Positions 17,101-25,900 of a stretch of 39,391 nt of DNA are shown piece by piece. Below the pieces are notes generated by a model. The model searched no databases, was not told the origin of the DNA, and saw nothing but the letters and a program-made list of their open reading frames with translations. Both the position numbers and the translations under genes were made by a program. Source of the DNA: Sphingobacteriales bacterium (GTDB lineage Bacteria; Bacteroidota; Bacteroidia; Sphingobacteriales; Sphingobacteriaceae); the NCBI GenBank assembly GCA_015655115.1, contig JAATFQ010000250.1, forward strand, positions 1 through 39,391, in the 5' to 3' direction. The stretch's first letter is position 1. Each line of letters begins with the position of its first letter.

Positions 17101-18124
17101 AGTATCTGTCGTGGTTATGTCTTCCGCCAGCGGCGATGTGCTGGCTTCGGCAGCCTTTCCTTTGCCGGCAGTTAAAAACTGGGAGCAGCTGACTATGAGC
17201 ACGGCCGACCAGAATAAGCTGGCTGGATGGGTTACCAATGCCGATCCTGGCTTTACGATTGCCTCTCAGCCAGGCTCTACCGCTAAGCTGCTTACTGCCA
17301 TGGCAGCATTCAATAAGCTGGGACTTGCTGCCGCAGCGCAGACTTACCTGGTGAAAACCAATGAGCGCATTCGTGTCAATGGTCCGGAACCTGATGAAAC
17401 AGGACTGATAGATATGGAACGCGCCATTGTGAAATCCAACAATGTATATTTTATCAAACTTGCCAACCAGCAGCACCTGCAGGAACAAATGGGAGCACTC
17501 TATCTCAAGACAGGGATGTTCCTCCATGGCGTAGGAGGATACTATTATGATAAGAAAACGAATAATGAAGTACAGGAAGAACGATGGCTTAGCTTATGGC
17601 GTAAAACTGAGTTCAGCAGTCCTTATAATGCGAATAATATTTACAGAAACAGGGCTACAGGCATTTCCGGAATGGCCTGGGGTCAGGGTGAACTGGTAGC
17701 TACACCTGCTGCCGTGGCCAGGCTGGCTTCGGCCATTGCCAACGGAGGTAATATGGTGCCAAACCGTTATGTCCTCAAGCTGAATGAGGACAAAGTACCT
17801 GGCCAGTCGCCGGTAGAATTGTCCGGCCGACCGGCTTATGCAGGACTGCTGAAGCAATATATGATTGAACAGAGTGCCGGAAAAGCGGGCATGTTCGGCA
17901 TATCCGTAGCAGGTAAAACAGGTACACCTGAGCGTATTGTTAAAAAGAAAAAAGTAAATGATGGCTGGTATGTCTTTTTTGCACCAAACGGCAATGCTGC
18001 AGGTTATACGGTAGTGTGTATTCGTGTGGAGGCAACCAAGGGTTCGTCCGAAGCGATACGTGTTGCCGCCGACGATGTGATCCCTGTGCTGGTACAAAAA
18101 GGATATATGAAAAGCATCCGTTAA
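14174..18124 (+). CDS. SEDS glycosyltransferase (RodA/FtsW) fused to class B penicillin-binding protein
   Basis: 1316 residues. Residues 18-40 are a membrane span. About 41-280 are extracytoplasmic and include a carboxypeptidase-regulatory-like beta domain (about 161-250: RISGQVQVKGSPSAGVLVKL ... TDGNGNYEF). About 285-745 form a multi-span SEDS domain (FSFSRGDFMYMA, GGITGQGTGEGFAKTIPEAH, then TDM with D627 matching the essential Asp of RodA, SLPFESYGGSS). About 760-1316 form a transpeptidase with STAK (S1035, K1038), SNN (1088-1090) and KTG (1248-1250), so both halves look active. SEDS proteins polymerise lipid II and class B PBPs crosslink the glycan; normally they are two proteins. Overlaps the PP2C stop by 1 bp. 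Confidence 0.95.
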   Translation: MDKQEREAVAGGRTQERLFLVLIAVLLLILFVRLFGVLQGRMKDVDQRLQAGTIVNLNGGDPIKAVKDILKKGYYLDDPLDIQLIGAVIAAQQPPLVFTNVGDLNKRKFNVSADTAALEGGVSFKKRVNVSRSILGFSGDQDFEQEKNNPYPYPSVQDLKLGEARISGQVQVKGSPSAGVLVKLSTVLPADSIDARSFTAFARTDGNGNYEFIHLPEHKAYEVIPLKPGFEFGQVKGVQELSSAKKLNFSQVHHTIRLLSARDFNNLKNDGALIVRTPAQFNWWFWCICSTFFAVFIAIHLLLSLRLKQTDQLILPLLMLLTGLSFLTLLSLQDPLRDRFLAGDSLLFLLIGALAFCVLLFFNIRKFTSDSALYRMFLIKDRSAANGWPWIALAIVVLLSTLLFGAGPEGSGVKVNLLGVQPSELIKYIVVLFLAGFFAQNETFISAYSSWKKRWSFFSFALVAILFTLLLFLMLGDLGPAIVICFTFIVLFSFSRGDFMYMAAFVVLYVLVSWLIENVWLQALITFGIFGLFTLLKRKPFSESAVMALIVITAFLTIDKIPLLGKIVPGPVQRLSDRKAIWQDAWDNEVYGGDQVANGLWAIASGGITGQGTGEGFAKTIPEAHTDMILPALGEDFGWAGISCIFILFLIYLHRSLLIGRQTGTPFLFYLCAGIGICTFIQFILIAGGSIGALPLSGVSLPFESYGGSSLVINFAAAGFLLSASALRGSALQMKYMTKQQDKNLVPALIAACVAIVLLVVNVSRYSFSSSHWVAKPALVADKSGSRMFSYNPRIGILMKKLESGTIYDRSGLILATSNPALINKQKQQLRAAGITHYDLDSAMHKRVARYYPFEEQLFFWTGDANTGVFNGGINGYFAEYEHAAELRGFKMPVSGYTLIASRYREDRFLPAGAKEMTVLKKDYTALVPLLLSGLDSTQIAAFKKRNRDVQLSVDASLQTHLQLALAGDANLQKNRVSVVVMSSASGDVLASAAFPLPAVKNWEQLTMSTADQNKLAGWVTNADPGFTIASQPGSTAKLLTAMAAFNKLGLAAAAQTYLVKTNERIRVNGPEPDETGLIDMERAIVKSNNVYFIKLANQQHLQEQMGALYLKTGMFLHGVGGYYYDKKTNNEVQEERWLSLWRKTEFSSPYNANNIYRNRATGISGMAWGQGELVATPAAVARLASAIANGGNMVPNRYVLKLNEDKVPGQSPVELSGRPAYAGLLKQYMIEQSAGKAGMFGISVAGKTGTPERIVKKKKVNDGWYVFFAPNGNAAGYTVVCIRVEATKGSSEAIRVAADDVIPVLVQKGYMKSIR

Positions 18125-18179
18125 ATTAACCACGGATAACATAGCAGCTTAATATTAATCAGTATATAATTGTATAAGG

Positions 18180-19004
18180 ATGTTTGATTTTTTTAGAAGT
18201 AAAAAGGATAAAAGTAATAAGGATAGTAGGGATCAGGACAAAAGCAACAACAGGGACATAGATGTTAAGAGATTAAGAGAGCTCATCCTGCAGGCCGTCA
18301 AAGAAGAGTTGCAGCAGCTTGATGGAGGCGAGGGCAGCCATATTGCTGGCATACAGCTTTTCGCATTTCCTGCTGAGGGAGAGGTTTTTAAGTATGAAGC
18401 TGCCTTATATACCGCTAGTCCCGGGCAGCTCAGGGAAGAGTTGCAGCGTATTGCCGATAATTACGCGATAGACTTGCCGGCGGACTGGAAGATGGAGGTT
18501 ACCTTTGTTGCTGCCCTTCCGCCTGGAGCAATTTCCCTTCAGGGCATACCTGTCGCCATGCGCATGACTAACGCAGTAATGGCGGCTGCTACGGTGTTTT
18601 CTAACCCCATTCTGCTAAAAGTACTGCATGGAAAGGCAGAAAATGAGGAGTATATTTTTGAACCCAACAGCAAAAGAATAAACATCGGACGTGAGAAAAA
18701 TGTGCAGCTCCCTGATGGGAGCATGCGTATCAATACGATTGCTTTTTTTAGCGATGCGCATGAAAGCAATAAATATATCAGTCGCCTCCATGCCCATATA
18801 GAATGGAACAGCAAGGCAGCGGCTTTTATGCTGTATGCCGATGAGGGAGGTGTGCCGCCAGCAAATAAAACCAAGATAAGGTCGGCCCATGATGAAACGC
18901 TGAACAAACTTAACTCCACCCAGGCGGGATATTTGTTAAAAGCGGGCGACCAGATCATCCTTGGTGAGTCGGCCCTGCTCGAGTTTCAATTTAAAAACCA
19001 TTAA
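18180..19004 (+). CDS. FHA-domain protein (FhaB-like role)
   Basis: 274 residues, soluble. It starts with a strongly charged, Lys/Asp/Ser-rich stretch (SKKDKSNKDSRDQDKSNN), then a helical and mixed domain (about 28-135). The C-terminal FHA domain starts at about 155 with RINIGRE (R171), then ISRLHAHI (S201, H204) and the NKTKI strand turn (normally 'NGT.vN'), ending ILGESALLEFQF. The key phosphothreonine-binding residues G-R, S-x-x-H and the Asn turn are present, so this one should bind pThr, unlike the FHA-like domain at 11616. It lies 55 bp after the SEDS-PBP gene and is a likely reader of the kinase signal. Confidence 0.85.
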   Translation: MFDFFRSKKDKSNKDSRDQDKSNNRDIDVKRLRELILQAVKEELQQLDGGEGSHIAGIQLFAFPAEGEVFKYEAALYTASPGQLREELQRIADNYAIDLPADWKMEVTFVAALPPGAISLQGIPVAMRMTNAVMAAATVFSNPILLKVLHGKAENEEYIFEPNSKRINIGREKNVQLPDGSMRINTIAFFSDAHESNKYISRLHAHIEWNSKAAAFMLYADEGGVPPANKTKIRSAHDETLNKLNSTQAGYLLKAGDQIILGESALLEFQFKNH

Positions 19005-19066
19005 TTCGGGCAATATTACCAGCTCTGTATTTTTTTTTATTAGTTTAGGGTCTTTCATAAACATAG

Positions 19067-21391
19067 ATGATGCTGAAGGCCGTTTATTTTTTTTTACTCA
19101 GTATACTTCTCAGCGTTTTCGCGGCCGGCGCACAAAATAAATTCACCCTGAGTGGCTATATTAAAGACAGCAGTTCGGGAGAACAGCTGATTGCAGCCAC
19201 TATCCGCTTGGAGGGGATTGAAAAGGTAAGCACTATTGCCAATGAATACGGTTTTTTTTCGATTACTGTGCCAGCAGGCAGCTATCGGTTATGGGTAGGT
19301 TCTGTAGGTTATACCATACAGAACAGGACGGTGAGCATAAATAAAAATATAAAGCTGAATATCCTGCTGTCAGCTGTTGATAACAGCCTGGCCGAAGTGG
19401 TCATCTCTGGCGTCGGCAAAGACGAAAATGTACGCTCCGCAAAAATGGGCGTACAGAAACTCAGCATGCAGGAAATTGACAAGGTTCCCGTAATTTTTGG
19501 CGAGCGCGACCTGATGAAGGTTGTTCAGCTGCTGCCCGGCGTCAAGTCGGCCGGAGAAGGCAACAGCGGTTTCTTCGTTCGCGGTGGCGCGGCAGACCAG
19601 AACTTAATTATGCTGGATGAAGCTATTGTATATAACCCCTCACATTTGTTAGGCTTTTTTTCTACTTTCAATTCTGATGCAATAAAAGATGTCACCTTAT
19701 ACAAAGGTAATACCCCTGCACAATATGGAGGCCGTCTTTCCTCGGTCATGGATGTCCGCATGAATGACGGCAACAACCAGAAATTCAGTGTAAGTGGTGG
19801 TATCGGTATTATCGCCTCGCGCCTAACCGTATCTGGCCCGATCGTAAAAAACAAAGGCTCATTCCTGATCAGTGCCAGGCGCACCTATGCCGATTTATTT
19901 CTTAAGCTCAGCAGTGATACCGTCATCAGTAAAAGTGCATTGTATTTTTACGACCTTAACCTTAAAGCCAACTACCAGCTGGGAGAAAACGACCGCGTAT
20001 ACCTTTCCGGCTACCTGGGCAAGGATAAGCTGGGACTGAGTGATTTGTTTGGCATTAACTGGGGCAATAAATCGGGAGCCCTGAGATGGAATCACCAGTT
20101 TAATCCGCAGCTATTTTCCAATACCTCTTTGATTTACAGCGACTATAACTATAATATTAACTTAAGCAGCTCTGATACCTTTAAGGGAAGCATCAGCTCG
20201 CAGATCAAAGACTGGAACCTGAAAGAAGAGTTTACCTATTATCCCAATACAAATAATACCTGGAGGATAGGCATGAACTCCATATACCATACCATCAGGC
20301 CGGGAGAATATACCGGAGATCTTACCCTGGTGAGCCAGCCGTATACCCATAATTGGTCAAATGCTTTATATGTCAATAATGAATGGAAAGCTACAGCAAA
20401 GTTAAAAGTGGACTATGGACTGCGGCTTAGTGCTTTTTCTGTGCTTGGGGGCGACAATAATTTCTACACGCTCAGTGCTTCGGGTACTATCATAGATACA
20501 CTCAACTATGCCAAAGGGAAGATTGTTAAGACCTATTACAACCTTGAACCACGTCTTTCAGCATCTTATCAGCTCAATGCATCTTCCTCGTTTAAGGCAG
20601 CCTATTCCAGGAACACACAGCCGCTGCACCAGTTATCCAGCTCTGCGACCAGCACCCCTACAGATAAATGGGTGGCTACAAATAATATCATTAAGCCCGA
20701 AATTGCCAGCCAGTTTTCCATCGGTTATTTCAGAAACCTGAAAGACAATACCCTCGAATTCAGTGCAGAAACTTATTATAAGGATTTTCAAAACCAGGTC
20801 GACTACCGTGACGGGGCCAATATCAGAAGTAATGAAGCCATAGAGCCACAGTTGTTGTTTGGAAAAGGGAGGGCTTATGGTGCGGAGCTGCTGCTGCGTA
20901 AAAAATCCGGACGGTTAACCGGATGGATAGGGTATACCCTGTCACGCACTGAGAAAAAAATTGAGGAGATCAACAATGGCGAATGGTATGCTGCGAGGCA
21001 AGACCGTACACATGATATTTCTATTGTAGGCATGTACGAACTGAACAAAAAATGGGTGCTTTCTGCAACCTTTGTTTTTTACACTGGCAATGCTGTTTCC
21101 TTTCCTCAGGGAAAGTATTATGTAGACAGCCAGGTTGTGTTTTTATATACCAAGAGGAATGCTTACCGGATGCCAGACTACCACAGGCTGGACCTGAGTG
21201 CTACGCTGAAGCTGAAAGAACGTAAAAATTTCTCATCAGAGCTGGTGCTGGGCTTGTATAATGCATATGGCCGTTCCAATGCCTATGCGATCACCTTCCG
21301 TGAAAACCCCGAAAACAGGTCAGAAAGCCAGGCAGTGCAGACTTCATTATTCAGGTTTGTACCTTCTATATCTTATAATTTTAAATTTTAA
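19067..21391 (+). CDS. TonB-dependent outer-membrane receptor
   Basis: 774 residues. Signal peptide (1-22), then a carboxypeptidase-regulatory-like domain (LSGYIKDSSSGEQLIAATIR ... ANEYGFFSITVPAGSYRL), then the plug (VPVIFGERDLMKVVQLLPGV, FFVRGGAADQNLIMLDEAIV, LYKGNTPAQYGGRLSSVMDV) and the barrel, ending with Phe in the usual form (SISYNFKF). It would import a ligand driven by TonB-ExbBD; the substrate is not deducible. It forms a pair with the DUF4249 lipoprotein 4 bp downstream. Its position 62 bp after the FHA gene may be only neighbourhood. A TAGTTTAG element (19041-19048) could be its own -7 box. Confidence 0.95.
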   Translation: MMLKAVYFFLLSILLSVFAAGAQNKFTLSGYIKDSSSGEQLIAATIRLEGIEKVSTIANEYGFFSITVPAGSYRLWVGSVGYTIQNRTVSINKNIKLNILLSAVDNSLAEVVISGVGKDENVRSAKMGVQKLSMQEIDKVPVIFGERDLMKVVQLLPGVKSAGEGNSGFFVRGGAADQNLIMLDEAIVYNPSHLLGFFSTFNSDAIKDVTLYKGNTPAQYGGRLSSVMDVRMNDGNNQKFSVSGGIGIIASRLTVSGPIVKNKGSFLISARRTYADLFLKLSSDTVISKSALYFYDLNLKANYQLGENDRVYLSGYLGKDKLGLSDLFGINWGNKSGALRWNHQFNPQLFSNTSLIYSDYNYNINLSSSDTFKGSISSQIKDWNLKEEFTYYPNTNNTWRIGMNSIYHTIRPGEYTGDLTLVSQPYTHNWSNALYVNNEWKATAKLKVDYGLRLSAFSVLGGDNNFYTLSASGTIIDTLNYAKGKIVKTYYNLEPRLSASYQLNASSSFKAAYSRNTQPLHQLSSSATSTPTDKWVATNNIIKPEIASQFSIGYFRNLKDNTLEFSAETYYKDFQNQVDYRDGANIRSNEAIEPQLLFGKGRAYGAELLLRKKSGRLTGWIGYTLSRTEKKIEEINNGEWYAARQDRTHDISIVGMYELNKKWVLSATFVFYTGNAVSFPQGKYYVDSQVVFLYTKRNAYRMPDYHRLDLSATLKLKERKNFSSELVLGLYNAYGRSNAYAITFRENPENRSESQAVQTSLFRFVPSISYNFKF

Positions 21392-21395
21392 TCTC

Positions 21396-22214
21396 ATGAA
21401 TAGCCGCAAAAGTATTTTTTTAGGTATGAGTATATTGCTGGTTACCTTGTTCTGCAGTTCCTGCGAGAAGGTAGTAGACATTAAGCTAGATAGTTCCGCA
21501 GTACAGATTGTGATAGAAGGGGAGGTCAGTACCGCTAAGGGCCCTTATGCGGTGACGGTATCAGAATCTAAAAATGTGGAGGAAAACAATAGCTTTACCG
21601 GACGGACGGATGCTATAGTGGTTATCAATGACCTTACTGCCGGGATCTCAGAGCGTTTGAGCAGTACAGGCTTCGGCAAATATATTACTTCCTTTCTGGT
21701 GGGAAAGCCAGGGCATACTTATCAAATGATCGTTACGGTCGACAACAAAGTATATATGTCTACCGTTAATATGCCTGTTAAAGAAGTAAAAATCGAAGGC
21801 CTGTATGTAGAGTCTTCTTCATTTGATAGTGAGGATATATTTATGGTGCCAGTATTCACTGATCCCGAGGGGAAAGGCAATTATTACCGCTTAAGACAAT
21901 GGATCAACAATACCTTAGTAAAGGGCTCTTTTGTGAGAAGTGATGAGGCTACTGATGGGCGGCGCTACAATGCAGAGCTGTATTACAGTACCGATGCGAA
22001 AGATGGTAACCCACTGATCCAAAATGGCGATTCTTTAACAGTCGAACTGCAATGTATTCAAAAGGAGGTGTACGACTTTTACAGAACGCTGAATGCGACG
22101 ATTGCGCAGGATGTATCTACCCCCTCTAACCCATTAACAAATATCTCGGGTGGAGCCCTTGGCGTATTTAATGCATGCCGTTCGCATAAAATGTCGTTCA
22201 TTGCTAAATTTTAA
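21396..22214 (+). CDS. DUF4249 lipoprotein
   Basis: 272 residues from the ATG at 21396, 4 bp after the receptor stop; the longer frame back to 21261 overlaps the receptor and is rejected. Signal peptide with lipobox ending SSC, Cys23. The body has the DUF4249 opening (CEKVVDIKLDSSAVQIVIEG, then STAKGPYAVTVSESKN) and the family's beta-rich core (VVINDLTAGISERLSSTGFG, then KYITSFLVGKPGHTYQMIV). The C-terminus (FNACRSHKMSFIAKF) is short, as in this family. DUF4249 lipoproteins sit beside TonB receptors of the plug/regulatory type and presumably form the surface part of the uptake complex. Confidence 0.9.
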   Translation: MNSRKSIFLGMSILLVTLFCSSCEKVVDIKLDSSAVQIVIEGEVSTAKGPYAVTVSESKNVEENNSFTGRTDAIVVINDLTAGISERLSSTGFGKYITSFLVGKPGHTYQMIVTVDNKVYMSTVNMPVKEVKIEGLYVESSSFDSEDIFMVPVFTDPEGKGNYYRLRQWINNTLVKGSFVRSDEATDGRRYNAELYYSTDAKDGNPLIQNGDSLTVELQCIQKEVYDFYRTLNATIAQDVSTPSNPLTNISGGALGVFNACRSHKMSFIAKF

Positions 22215-22260
22215 AAGCCCGGGAGGCATATACAAATTATTAAAAACAACTATACACTAA

Positions 22261-22950
22261 ATGAACATGAATAAGTCTGAAGTTGAACACCTATTGATTA
22301 CCGTAAAATCGGGGACAGAAGAAGCACTAAGCTTAAAAGTATATAAAAATGGAATCATTGCCCGTCGCGGGTGTGGCGGATTGCCTGGAGTAAGAATATC
22401 AGGGATGAGCTTTACCGGCGATTCATCCTGTTTTGATCAGATTATGCATAGTGTTTCACAGCAGATCCTCGATCAGCCTATCAATCATGAAGAGAAGATT
22501 GTTACAGGTTCCCTGGAATATGTGGCTGCTTTTTATGGTGTCAGTGCTAATGGCGACCATGGCGAAAGAGCGGAATGGACCAAATCTGTAGTGCTTCGCT
22601 TTTTTATGGATGAGGGTACAAGCTTCAGGCATAACCTGCTTGGCTTTGTAGACGGACTGGCTATCGAAGCGATGAAAGCAACCGATTCCTGGTATTTTGA
22701 TATTGTGATGATGGCGCTGGACAATAGGAAGTCAACGGCCCTGCCTGAACAGACTATCGCTAATGCGGCATCTTCTGATGAGGAACAGGAAAAAGATTTC
22801 CAAAGTTATTTCCAACAGGTAAACAGGAAAGATCTGCCCGGCTTTGCAGCGGGCAAAACTTATATAGCTCAGGATGGAACAAGCTCAAGCCTTGCTTTTG
22901 AAATTTCTGAGGAGGCTCTTACTTATAAATTTATTGAAGCAGTATCGTAA
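22261..22950 (+). CDS. Orphan protein, unknown function
   Basis: 229 residues, not recognised. No signal peptide or membrane span. A beta/alpha N-terminal part (HLLITVKSGTEEALSLKVYK, then NGIIARRGCGGLPGVRISGM) resembles a small regulatory sandwich. A middle part is helical or mixed (RHNLLGFVDGLAIEAMKATD, then SWYFDIVMMALDN), then an acidic stretch (SSDEEQEKDFQSYF), and the tail has SSLAFEISEEALTYKFIEA. It lies 46 bp after the DUF4249 gene and convergent to the helicase gene. A cytoplasmic location is likely. Confidence 0.6.
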   Translation: MNMNKSEVEHLLITVKSGTEEALSLKVYKNGIIARRGCGGLPGVRISGMSFTGDSSCFDQIMHSVSQQILDQPINHEEKIVTGSLEYVAAFYGVSANGDHGERAEWTKSVVLRFFMDEGTSFRHNLLGFVDGLAIEAMKATDSWYFDIVMMALDNRKSTALPEQTIANAASSDEEQEKDFQSYFQQVNRKDLPGFAAGKTYIAQDGTSSSLAFEISEEALTYKFIEAVS

Positions 22951-22994
22951 AATCGGGTTCTGGCTTTGCTGAACATACCTGATAACAGTGGTGC

Positions 22995-25900
22995 TTAACT
23001 AAATAAAGAAATCAGGTCATCCCTGGTAAGCGACTGCAATATAGATGTATCAGTCTGGATAATATCATTGACCAGTTCTTTTTTCGTAGACTGTAGTTTC
23101 ATGATCTTCTCCTCTATAGTATCCGGGCAAATCAATCGGACGGCAACAACTTTTTTTTGCTGTCCGATGCGGTAGCACCGGTCTATAGCCTGGTTTTCTA
23201 CTGCCGGATTCCACCATGGGTCAACCAGGTACACATAATCGGCTTCGGTAAGGTTGAGCCCTATCCCACCAGCCTTTAAGCTGATCAGAAATACCCTTAC
23301 TTCCCCATTATCCTGGAAATTCTGCACATGCCTTGCCCTGTTCCTTGTTTGCCCGGTAAGGTATTCAAAGGGGATATCCCTGCTCTGCAGCTCAGTTCTG
23401 ATCAGGTCGAGCATAGATACAAACTGCGAGAAAACAAGAATCTTATGCTGAGGAGAGTGGTTTGCGATCTCTTCCATCAGCGTCGTGATCTTCGACGATG
23501 AAGCACCATGCAGCAGATCATCTTTAAGGAGTGCCGGCGAGTTACATATCTGGCGCAGCAGCGTCAGTCCCTTTAATACATGTAGCGTATGATGAGCCAT
23601 ATTTTCATCTTTTTTGCCCATCAGGAAATCCCTGTATTCTTCTTTGCAGGCATCATATGCCTTCTTTTGCTCGGCACCCATTTCGCAGTAAATAACCATC
23701 TCCGTCTTTTCCGGCAGTTCCTGTGCCACCTCTTTTTTAGTACGCCTTAAAATAAAAGGGCTTACTTTTTTCCTTAGGGCTACCGCACTTCTATGGTCTT
23801 TAAACTTATCAATGGGCGAAGAATACTGGTCTTTAAAAAATTGCCTGGTCCCCAGCAGGCCTGGGCAGGCAAAAGAAAGCTGGCCATACAGGTCGAAAGT
23901 ATTGTTTTCTATAGGCGTGCCCGTTATGGCAATCTTATTCCTGGATTGAAGTAGCCTCACCGCATGGTAACGTAGCGATTCGGGGTTTTTAATGGTCTGT
24001 GACTCATCAAGGAAGATATAATTGAAGAAATACTTTTTCAGCCATCCTATATCATATAATAAAGTACCATATGATGTCAGCACCACCTCATAGGCGCCAA
24101 AGGCATCTGTGATCTTCGCTCTTTCAGTGCCATATATCGTAAATACCTTTATATCAGGAGCAAACCTGGCAATTTCCGCCTGCCAGTTGAAGATCAGCGT
24201 AGCAGGTACAACGATCAGGTTGGTATTTGTGCGCCCTTTTTCCCGTTGTGAGAGGATAAAGGCGATGATCATCAGCGTCTTGCCGAGTCCCATATCATCA
24301 GCCAGGCAGCCGCCAAAGCCGAACTCATCGAGGAAGTTCAGCCAGTTCAGCCCTTCTTTCTGATAGTCGCGCAGGGTCGCGTGCAGTCCTTTCGGAATGG
24401 GGGTATGCTCAATCTCCTTAAAAGTACTGATCTTTGCTTTATAGGCCGACAACTCCATCTTTACGGGTAACGAGAGCATCTCCTCTTCATAAAGGTCAGT
24501 GATAGTCGGGAAATTTACCTTAGGAATGCGGATATGGGTATCGGCGACCTCTCCGGCGCTGAAATATTTGGTCAGCTTTTCGATCCATTCCTGTGGCAGG
24601 ATACCCATTGTACCGTCACCAAGCTTCACATATTTGCTTTTATTGCGTATAGCCCGGTGCAGTTGTTTCAGGGAAACCTTCTCCTTCCCAAAGGAGACTT
24701 CAAATTCGGAGTCAAACCAGTTTAAGCCGCTGATCACCGCTATAGAAATCTTTACTTTATTAGGATTCAGGTGATTACCTTTCAGCTCATTGAAACCCAT
24801 AATGCTGATACCCTCTTTTCCCCATTCCTCAAAGGCATTTAAAAACCAGTCCTCATCCAGAAAACGCTGCTTATGGAGATAAAAAGATTCTTTGTCCAGC
24901 TGCTCTTCAAAATAAGGATGCCTGCGGGTGATGGCTGTAACCAGCTGCAGTTCCTCCTCCTCATTGCGCGTTACCCTGAACATATTGCCCGACCGGTCGG
25001 CCGCATAGATCTGCTTTCTTGACAGTACGGGTACTTCCACATTGCCATACCGCATTACCGGATTGATGAGCACATAATTTTCTGAATAGGAGAGGTAGAT
25101 GATCTTTTCCAGTGAGTGGTCAAAGCTGCTTTCCTTGAGCTGCTTATTGGTTGCCACCTTTACATAGGAGTAGTTAATCTTGATTTTATGCTCCAGGCCG
25201 GACAGGATATCATCTTTGAACTCGCTGAACTTTGATTCATGAATAATCAGGTGATTGTTATTCTGTCTCAGGAAATCAATCAGCCGCAAGCTGCCGGCGT
25301 TGTCAATCAGGTATAGGGTCTTGTCATAATGGATGAAATGCTGGAACCTGATGTCGAGCAAAGTCAGGTCGTGTATTTTATTCGCCATAGTCAGTCTACC
25401 TGCTATAGTATAAAAGCCATCCTTTAAATCCACTGCAAGGCTGATCTCAATTTTACTGTTTTTCAATGCTACCGGTACCATTGCTGCACTGCTGAGGTTG
25501 GCGGATATTTTTGCATCGTGGTAAAAAACTGGCAGTTGAAGCGGGTTTTTCACCAGTGCTTTTAAGCCTTCAATATCAGAGGGCGACTTTTCCGTTTCAT
25601 AATTGTTCTGGAACCTGGTAATTGCCGTATAAAACTTAAGCTCCTCAGCATTTTCTGTGGCCCAGACAAAATCCATAGCATTCAGCTGCTTCATTGGGTT
25701 TTTTATCCTGCCGCTGGCAGTAATACCACATTCCAGCAATTCTACCTGGAAATGCGAGTAATAGCGGTGATGCTTAAGTACTATCACCTTTCTTGTATGA
25801 AGGTCATCATCAGCATGCCGGGGAAATGCCATTTCTTGTTTGGGAAGCAGGAGCTCCTTTAACGCTTTATTCTTTTCTTTAGTAACAGGCAGCAGCTCTC

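Noticed and set aside
21261..21395. 45-codon N-terminal extension of the DUF4249 gene
   Set aside because: Lies inside the receptor gene in another frame and would bury the signal peptide; the ATG at 21396 gives a proper lipoprotein start.
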